NCBI GenBank assembly: GCA_021810175.1 | Contig: JAJZJJ010000036.1 | Location: forward strand, 1-11,791 | Reading direction: 5' to 3' | Length of the DNA stretch: 11,791 bases | Source of the DNA: Acidobacteriota bacterium | Lineage (GTDB): Bacteria; Acidobacteriota; Terriglobia; Terriglobales; Acidobacteriaceae | Part shown: positions 7,793-11,791 of the stretch, in pieces | How the letters are laid out: each line of letters opens with the position of its first letter | Position numbering within the stretch: position 1 is the stretch's first letter | Position numbers and translations under genes: made by a program | Notes under the pieces: generated by a model | Databases searched by the model: none | The model's input: only the letters and a program-made list of their open reading frames with translations | Told to the model about the DNA's origin: nothing

Positions 7793-7799
7793 CCTCCCC
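7793..7799 (-). promoter_or_regulatory. Shine-Dalgarno fixing the lipoprotein start
   Basis: GGGGAGG on the minus strand lies four bases before the ATG at 7788. It supports this start over the upstream in-frame start at 7836, which would put the signal peptide internally. Confidence 0.8.
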
Positions 7800-7822
7800 G
7801 TCCCCGCTCGCGCACGGACGGT

Positions 7823-7828
7823 CTTATA
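7823..7828 (-). promoter_or_regulatory. Candidate -10 element for the large lipoprotein gene
   Basis: TATAAG (within GGTTATAAGACC) on the minus strand lies about 34 bases before the ATG at 7788. The spacing to the ribosome-binding site is sensible. No convincing -35 at 17 bases is seen (CTGACT occurs but only 14-15 bases away), so the call is weak. Confidence 0.3.
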
Positions 7829-7926
7829 ACCCTCATCAGAATAGTCAGGTGCCCTTAAGATAACAGGCCCGGGCGGTCAGGGAACAGGGCGGGACCTGAA
7901 GAGAAAAGAGCCGCGCCAAAGAGTGG

Positions 7927-7952
7927 CCGGCTCCGTGGGGAAACGGAGCCGG
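7927..7952 (-). terminator. Hairpin terminator after the S9 peptidase gene
   Basis: A perfect 10-bp inverted repeat, CCGGCTCCGT / ACGGAGCCGG, has a 6-base loop and lies 9 bases past the peptidase stop codon. The T-run on the minus strand after the stem is weak (CCACTCTTTGG). It separates the peptidase transcript from the lipoprotein gene, which then needs its own promoter. Confidence 0.7.
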
Positions 7953-7961
7953 TGTCTGGGG

Positions 7962-10007
7962 TCAGTTCCGGGCCGGCATATAGTGCTGGAACCATGCCAG
8001 AGCGCGTTCGAGGACGTTGATGCGATCGGCTGGTTTATAGAAGCCATGGCCTTCGCCGGGGTAGACGACGAGTTCGGTGGGGACGCCGAGAGTTTTGAGC
8101 GCATGCCAGAACTCGAAGGACTGCGGTGCGGGACATTCGGCGTCATTGGAGCCGACGACGACCAGTGTGGGGGTTTTGACATTTTTGATGAAATTGATGG
8201 CCGAGGATTTGGCATAGACGGCGGGATCATCATAGACGGAAGCGCCGAAGAAGGGGATCATCCATTTGTCGATGGAGTTTTCGCCGTAATAGCTCTTCCA
8301 GTCGGAGATGCCGGCTCCGGCGACTGCGGCGCGGAAGATGTGAGTCTGGGTAACGGCGAACATGCTCATGAAACCGCCGTAGCTCCAGCCGGTGAGGCCG
8401 ACACGGTTGCTGTCAATGGGGAATTGTTTTTCGACTGTGTGAACACCGGCGATGATGTCGCGCAGGTCGCCATAACCGAAGTCGCGGCGGTTGGCCTGGG
8501 TGAATTTTTCGCCTTCGCCGTAGCTGCCGCGCGGGTTGGGCATGAGGACGAAGTATCCGAGGGCGGAGAACGGAACCGGACCGTAGCCGGGATAAGGCCA
8601 GTGGGGCATGTTGGCGTAGGCCGGGCCGCCGTGCACATAGACGATGAGGGGGTAGTGCTTGCCGGGATCGTAGTGGGCCGGATAGAGCAGCCAGCCCTGG
8701 ACGTGGAAACCTTCGTTGGTCCATTTGACGGATTCGGCTTTGCCCCAGACAGGCTTGAGATGGGCGTTGACCTGAGTGATGGCGGCAGGTGTCTGGCCGA
8801 GGGTACCGGCATAGACTTCCGGCGCCGAGGCAAAGGAACTGCCGATGAAGGCGACTTTGCCGTTGTTGGAGAGCGAGACGCCGTTGAGCAGGTGGCCGTT
8901 GCCGATGGATTCGGGTTGGGTCATGAGCGGCTGGAAATGGTAGGCGTCACCCTCGATGCTGAGGCGCTGGATGGAGGGTGCGCCGGCGGAGATGGTGGAG
9001 ACGGTGAACGAGTCGTGGCCGGGGGATGCGGACTGCCACTGGAGCCACGCGACGGTGAGGTTCGTGTCTGGCGTGACGTCGCGGGGCTGGCCGCCCTTGG
9101 CGTTGATGAGGTAGAGATCGCCGCCGGTTACGCCTTGATCGGACATGAGGCCGCCGATGAAGGCGATCTGCTTGCCATCAGGGGACCAACGCGGGACGGC
9201 AATCTGCAGGCCGTGGAGCGGACCAGAGATGGTGCTTGGATCGAGGATGGCGTGCGGAGCGCCGTGGACGGGCTGGGTGTAGAGCCTGGCGGCCCACCAG
9301 TTGTCATCGCCGGGCAGGGGCGCGGCAACATAGGCGAGCTTGCGTGAATTCGGGGACCAGTTGAATTCGTAGACATACCTGCCCAGCGGGGTGATCTGGA
9401 GAATAGGGCCGCCGTGGGCGGAAAGGATGGCGATGCGCTGATCGCGGGCGTTTCCTTCGCCGATGACGCCGGCGGGAGGAGGTGTAGGCGCGAGGGCGTT
9501 CACGGGGCCACTGGAGCCTTTGACGTAAATGAAGCTGAGGTATTTCCCGTTGGGCGACCATGTGAGCGAGTGGGAAAAGCCGTCGAGGGTGGCGAGTCTT
9601 GTGGGGCTGCCGTTTTTGACGGATGCGACGAAGACGGCGCCGGTGTGATCAGAGGTGCAATTGGAGAAAAATGCGATCTGGCGGGAATCGGGCGACCAGG
9701 CGGCTTGTTCGGCGATTCCCTGCTGCCCTGGAGAGCAGGCGGAGATGGTCTTGCGGGCCGATGGGTTGTCGAGGGGAGCGACGAAGATGCGGGAGGCGTC
9801 AGGCCCGCTCTGTTCCCAGAGAACCATAGTGCCGTTGGGGGAGATGGCAGTTTCGCGGAGGAAGACGGTCTTTTGCAGGTTTTCGATGAGGTGTTCGATT
9901 TTTGCGTTGTGCAGGGCCGCATTTGGCGGGGTCTGGGCAAAGCCCAGAGGTGCAGCGAGGAAGGCTATGGTTGCGGCAGCAATCTGCCAGCGGTGCGCGA
10001 ATCTCAT
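7962..10007 (-). CDS. Secreted S9-family (prolyl oligopeptidase-type) serine peptidase
   Basis: This 681-residue protein probably cleaves peptides outside the cytoplasm. It begins with a Sec signal (MRFAHRWQIAAATIAFLAAPLGFA, likely cut after A24). About residues 50-400 hold PD40/WD-like propeller blades (AISPNGTMVLW, AWSPDSRQIAFFS, TWSPNGKYLSFIY, NWSPNSRKLAYVA, RWSPDGKQIAFIG), which gate the active site in this family. The C-terminal alpha/beta-hydrolase carries the oxyanion-loop HGGP at 459-462, the nucleophile in GWSYGG (S542), the acid in GSNDAECP (D622) and the histidine in GEGHGF (H654), so the triad is complete and in family order. It looks closest to the S9C acylaminoacyl-peptidase-like group; exact specificity is not readable. 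The ATG at 10007 is preferred because it begins the signal peptide. An in-frame start at 10100 adds 31 implausible residues. No clear Shine-Dalgarno is visible. It is transcribed divergently from the str operon and followed by a terminator. Confidence 0.93.
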   Translation of the reverse strand: MRFAHRWQIAAATIAFLAAPLGFAQTPPNAALHNAKIEHLIENLQKTVFLRETAISPNGTMVLWEQSGPDASRIFVAPLDNPSARKTISACSPGQQGIAEQAAWSPDSRQIAFFSNCTSDHTGAVFVASVKNGSPTRLATLDGFSHSLTWSPNGKYLSFIYVKGSSGPVNALAPTPPPAGVIGEGNARDQRIAILSAHGGPILQITPLGRYVYEFNWSPNSRKLAYVAAPLPGDDNWWAARLYTQPVHGAPHAILDPSTISGPLHGLQIAVPRWSPDGKQIAFIGGLMSDQGVTGGDLYLINAKGGQPRDVTPDTNLTVAWLQWQSASPGHDSFTVSTISAGAPSIQRLSIEGDAYHFQPLMTQPESIGNGHLLNGVSLSNNGKVAFIGSSFASAPEVYAGTLGQTPAAITQVNAHLKPVWGKAESVKWTNEGFHVQGWLLYPAHYDPGKHYPLIVYVHGGPAYANMPHWPYPGYGPVPFSALGYFVLMPNPRGSYGEGEKFTQANRRDFGYGDLRDIIAGVHTVEKQFPIDSNRVGLTGWSYGGFMSMFAVTQTHIFRAAVAGAGISDWKSYYGENSIDKWMIPFFGASVYDDPAVYAKSSAINFIKNVKTPTLVVVGSNDAECPAPQSFEFWHALKTLGVPTELVVYPGEGHGFYKPADRINVLERALAWFQHYMPARN

Positions 10008-10219
10008 GGCCGATGTTATATCAGGCGGTGTGGACAAAAGGGGAGGGAGATTGCAGTGGCGGAAAAAGAGAGATGGAGGGTGGGGGAGGAGGCGGTGCAC
10101 AGGTAGTTTTTGACCGGCGAGCGAGCGGAGCGGGGCAGGGCGGGAGTGCTGGATGGGCGGCCCGGGGAAAACCAGAGGTAAAAGTGTAAGAAAACTGCCT
10201 GAAAACTCCTGGCGGCGCG
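10008..10219. other. Divergent spacer between the peptidase gene and the str-operon promoter
   Basis: This non-coding stretch of about 210 bases includes a purine- and G-rich plus-strand tract (about 10038-10100, with GGAGGGTGGGGGAGGAGG). Any peptidase promoter must lie here or further right on the minus strand. TATAAC just before the ATG and TACACT further upstream are -10-like, but neither has a good -35. I see no gene. Confidence 0.5.
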
Positions 10220-10248
10220 TTGACTCTGGACGGCGCAGTTGCTAATCT
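10220..10248 (+). promoter_or_regulatory. Sigma70-type promoter of the str operon
   Basis: TTGACT (10220-10225) and TAATCT (10243-10248) are separated by exactly 17 bases, close to consensus at both boxes. Transcription would start near 10255, giving a leader of about 398 bases before rpsL. It is the only strong promoter I see upstream of the ribosomal genes. Confidence 0.8.
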
Positions 10249-10254
10249 TAGATG

Positions 10255-10652
10255 GTTCCGCGAGAGTGCGCGTAGTCGTATGTACTGTGACGCGCAAATG
10301 AGGAAACAGCACAGAGATGGGCAGTGAAATCAGATCTCTGTGAGTCCGGGCCGGACTCGAACGGCAGGACAGGATCGCATCGGAGCCTGCGACATCCGTC
10401 ACCTTGGCGGACTATGTGGGCCGGAATCGGCGAAACGGAGCTGGCCAACCTTGAGTGATCCCCGATGTGGGGAGGGTTGCGCTCGGTCACCGTCTCGATT
10501 CTCGTCTGAGAAGGAAGCAAGCAGACGCGAAGCAGGAACTGAGCTTCGTGCGGGATGCCGTGAGCTTTGACGGCAAGGAAACCGCGCGAGAGCAGTTTTG
10601 CTGCGCGCCTGAAAGGTTGAGCAGGTTCAGGACAGGTAAGGAGTTTTACGGT
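10255..10652 (+). promoter_or_regulatory. Long structured 5' leader of rpsL
   Basis: No protein gene is evident between the promoter and rpsL. The leader holds a series of inverted repeats. They are: a 9-bp stem CACAGAGAT/ATCTCTGTG (10310-10318 with 10334-10342); a 7-bp stem GAGTCCG/CGGACTC (10342-10358, sharing one base with the first); TCCCC/GGGGA (10459-10473) nested in CAACC/GGTTG; CGAAGC/GCTTCG near 10528-10547; GCCGT/ACGGC (10557-10574); GCAG/CTGC extended by GCGC/GCGC (10584-10608); and CCTGAA/TTCAGG (10608-10631), just before the ribosome-binding site. A role in ribosomal-protein feedback or attenuation is an inference. No known riboswitch is recognised. Confidence 0.5.
10638..10643 (+). 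promoter_or_regulatory. Shine-Dalgarno deciding the TTG start of rpsL
   Basis: AAGGAG lies nine bases before the TTG at 10653, where the conserved S12 N-terminus ([10 protein letters not shown]) begins. No ATG is available at this point, which makes TTG the likely start. Confidence 0.85.
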
Positions 10653-11054
10653 TTGCCTACATTTAATCAGCTCGTTCGCAAAGGCCGCACCGCGCCGCGC
10701 TACAAGACGGCATCTCCCGCGTTGCAGGGTTGCCCGCAGCGTCGCGGCGTCTGCACCCGTGTTTACACGCAGACCCCCAAGAAGCCGAACTCGGCGCTCC
10801 GCAAGGTTGCCCGTGTGCGCCTGACGAACGGCATTGAAGTGACGACATATATTCCCGGCATTGGCCACAACCTGCAGGAGCACTCGATTGTGTTGATCCG
10901 CGGCGGCCGTGTGAAGGATCTGCCGGGTGTTCGGTACCACGTAGTGCGCGGCACGCTGGATGCGGTTGGTGTGGCCAACCGGAACCAGGGTCGTTCGAAA
11001 TACGGAGCCAAGCGCGCCAAAGGCGGCGCGGCGCCAGGCAAGGGCAAGAAGTAG
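10653..11054 (+). CDS. rpsL: 30S ribosomal protein S12
   Basis: S12 sits at the decoding centre of the 30S subunit and contributes to reading accuracy. The protein has 133 residues, slightly longer than E. coli S12 (124) because of a basic Gly/Ala/Lys tail (about 119-133). The conserved core is intact: [30 protein letters not shown] at 41-51, GHNLQEHS at 71-78, and [13 protein letters not shown] around 84-96. K43 and K88, where substitutions commonly give streptomycin resistance, are lysine, so this is the wild-type state. The D89 that is often methylthiolated is also kept. The start is TTG at 10653, supported by AAGGAG nine bases upstream and by the family's N-terminus. It is first in the rpsL-rpsG-fusA operon, 87 bases ahead of rpsG. 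Confidence 0.98.
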   Translation: MPTFNQLVRKGRTAPRYKTASPALQGCPQRRGVCTRVYTQTPKKPNSALRKVARVRLTNGIEVTTYIPGIGHNLQEHSIVLIRGGRVKDLPGVRYHVVRGTLDAVGVANRNQGRSKYGAKRAKGGAAPGKGKK

Positions 11055-11141
11055 CCGGATGCGCGGGGCGAAGGCTCTGCGCGGTTTCTGTGGCAGGAGA
11101 AAGTTTTGCAGCTGCGAGGCTGGAAGAAGGAATAAGGATTT

Positions 11142-11612
11142 ATGCCGAGAAAAGGTCACATTGCGAAGCGGGAAGTGGCTCCCGACCCGGTTTACGGTTC
11201 GACGCTCGTCACCAAGTTTGTGAACTCGATGATGTGGGCGGGTAAGAAGTCGACGGCGCAGAACATTTTCTATGCTGCGATGACGAATCTTGAGCAGAAG
11301 GGCGGCGATGAGGCGCTGAAGCTGTTCAAGAAGGCCGTGGAGAACTGCAAGCCGCTGCTCGAGGTGAAGACCCGCCGCGTGGGTGGCGCCAACTATCAGG
11401 TGCCGATTGAGGTGAATCCGGACCGACGCACCTCACTTGCGATTCGCTGGCTGGTGACCTACGGGCGTGGCCGCGGCGAAAAGGGCATGGTCGAGAAGCT
11501 GACCAATGAGCTGCTGGATGCGGCGAATGGGCGTGGCGCTGCGATCAAGAAGAAGGAAGACGTACACCGTATGGCCGAAGCCAACAAGGCTTTTGCGCAC
11601 TACCGGTGGTAG
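11142..11612 (+). CDS. rpsG: 30S ribosomal protein S7
   Basis: S7 starts assembly of the 30S head by binding the 3' major domain of 16S rRNA and contacts E-site tRNA. The 156 residues are the standard bacterial length. Family sequence runs throughout: [11 protein letters not shown] at the N-terminus, [32 protein letters not shown] at about 76-91, and the C-terminal [18 protein letters not shown]. The ATG at 11142 has two possible Shine-Dalgarno sites, AAGGA ten bases upstream (11127-11131) and a closer TAAGGA at three bases. The 87-base gap after rpsL is where E. coli S7 represses its own operon. I cannot show that structure here by eye. Confidence 0.98.
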   Translation: MPRKGHIAKREVAPDPVYGSTLVTKFVNSMMWAGKKSTAQNIFYAAMTNLEQKGGDEALKLFKKAVENCKPLLEVKTRRVGGANYQVPIEVNPDRRTSLAIRWLVTYGRGRGEKGMVEKLTNELLDAANGRGAAIKKKEDVHRMAEANKAFAHYRW

Positions 11613-11707
11613 GTCGGAGACGTTAACGCGATGACCGGGCAGGATTGCCCGGCCTGAACCAGGAATCAATCGCGGGGTAACCCGCGGGAAGTAGAGAGAG
11701 ACTCGCT
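11613..11707 (+). promoter_or_regulatory. rpsG-fusA spacer with two hairpins
   Basis: Two compact inverted repeats lie in this 95-base gap. The first is CCGGGCA-GGAT-TGCCCGG (11635-11652, 7-bp stem, 4-base loop). The second is CGCGGG-GTAA-CCCGCG (11671-11686, 6-bp stem, GNRA-type tetraloop). Neither is followed by a T-run, so they are not typical terminators. The second ends 21 bases before the fusA start and might affect its translation or transcript stability. Confidence 0.5.
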
Positions 11708-11791
11708 GTGGCTCGCCAAGTACCGCTGAACCGTTGCCGAAATATTGGAATCATGGCGCATATTGACGCCGGCAAGACGACGACGACTGAG
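11708..11791 (+). CDS. fusA: Elongation factor G, first 28 codons only
   Basis: EF-G is the GTPase that drives ribosomal translocation and recycling. Only the N-terminus is inside the window: [20 protein letters not shown] then AGKTTTTE, with the P-loop AHIDAGKT at residues 17-24. The start is GTG at 11708. No ATG precedes the conserved segment, and the Met at residue 16 lies within the conserved core. The Shine-Dalgarno is weak (a GA-rich run, GTAGAGAGAG). Its position behind rpsG is the conserved str-operon order. The gene runs off the right edge in frame. Confidence 0.96.
   Translation, partial: MARQVPLNRCRNIGIMAHIDAGKTTTTE

Noticed and set aside
7923..9347. Plus-strand open frame of 474 codons opposite the S9 peptidase
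   Set aside because: It starts inside the terminator hairpin and runs antisense to the peptidase catalytic domain. There is no signature, and base composition explains it.
10008..10100. 31-residue upstream extension of the S9 peptidase
   Set aside because: It would bury a clear Sec signal peptide behind a Pro/Leu-rich stretch. The internal ATG at 10007 is the natural start.
10342..10358. tRNA-arm-like hairpin in the rpsL leader
   Set aside because: The stem is perfect, but no acceptor, anticodon and T arms can be arranged around it, so it is not a tRNA.

Overview
The window looks like chromosomal core DNA of a GC-rich Gram-negative bacterium, most likely an Acidobacteriota (class Terriglobia, Acidobacterium/Terriglobus-like). 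That assignment is an inference. It rests on the form of the S12 and S7 proteins, on lipoproteins with carboxypeptidase-regulatory-like or Ig-like/propeller architecture, on an S9 peptidase, and on an NAD-type isocitrate dehydrogenase beside nrdR. I see no mobile element, CRISPR array, tRNA, rRNA or prophage gene, and no clearly undescribed system. The most unusual parts are a long structured str-operon leader and a lipoprotein whose cupredoxin-like site appears degenerate.

Minus strand, 4882 down to 1: a tight gene series reading nrdR (NTP-sensing repressor of ribonucleotide reductase genes), an NAD-type isocitrate dehydrogenase, a lipoprotein with a cupredoxin-like fold and a regulatory-like domain, then after 163 bases asd and lysC, which share an ATGA stop/start overlap. 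asd and lysC carry the first two steps from aspartate to lysine, threonine and methionine. The isocitrate dehydrogenase feeds 2-oxoglutarate and NADH into central metabolism. lysC runs off the left edge.

4883-5335 is a spacer with no convincing gene, though it holds one weak small secreted ORF candidate on the plus strand. A perfect 11-bp hairpin (5336-5362) ends the next minus-strand gene.

Minus strand, 10007 down to 5389: two exported proteins. One is a roughly 680-residue S9 prolyl-oligopeptidase-type serine peptidase with an N-terminal propeller and a complete Ser-Asp-His triad, followed by its own terminator. The other is a roughly 800-residue lipoprotein with Cys- and Asn/Thr-rich Ig-like repeats and a C-terminal beta-propeller.

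Plus strand, 10220-11791: the str operon in the order rpsL, rpsG, fusA (cut by the right edge). It is driven by a near-consensus sigma70 promoter about 400 bases upstream of rpsL. The leader contains a string of inverted repeats, and the rpsG-fusA gap carries two further hairpins. rpoBC does not lie immediately upstream; the operon instead diverges from the peptidase gene.
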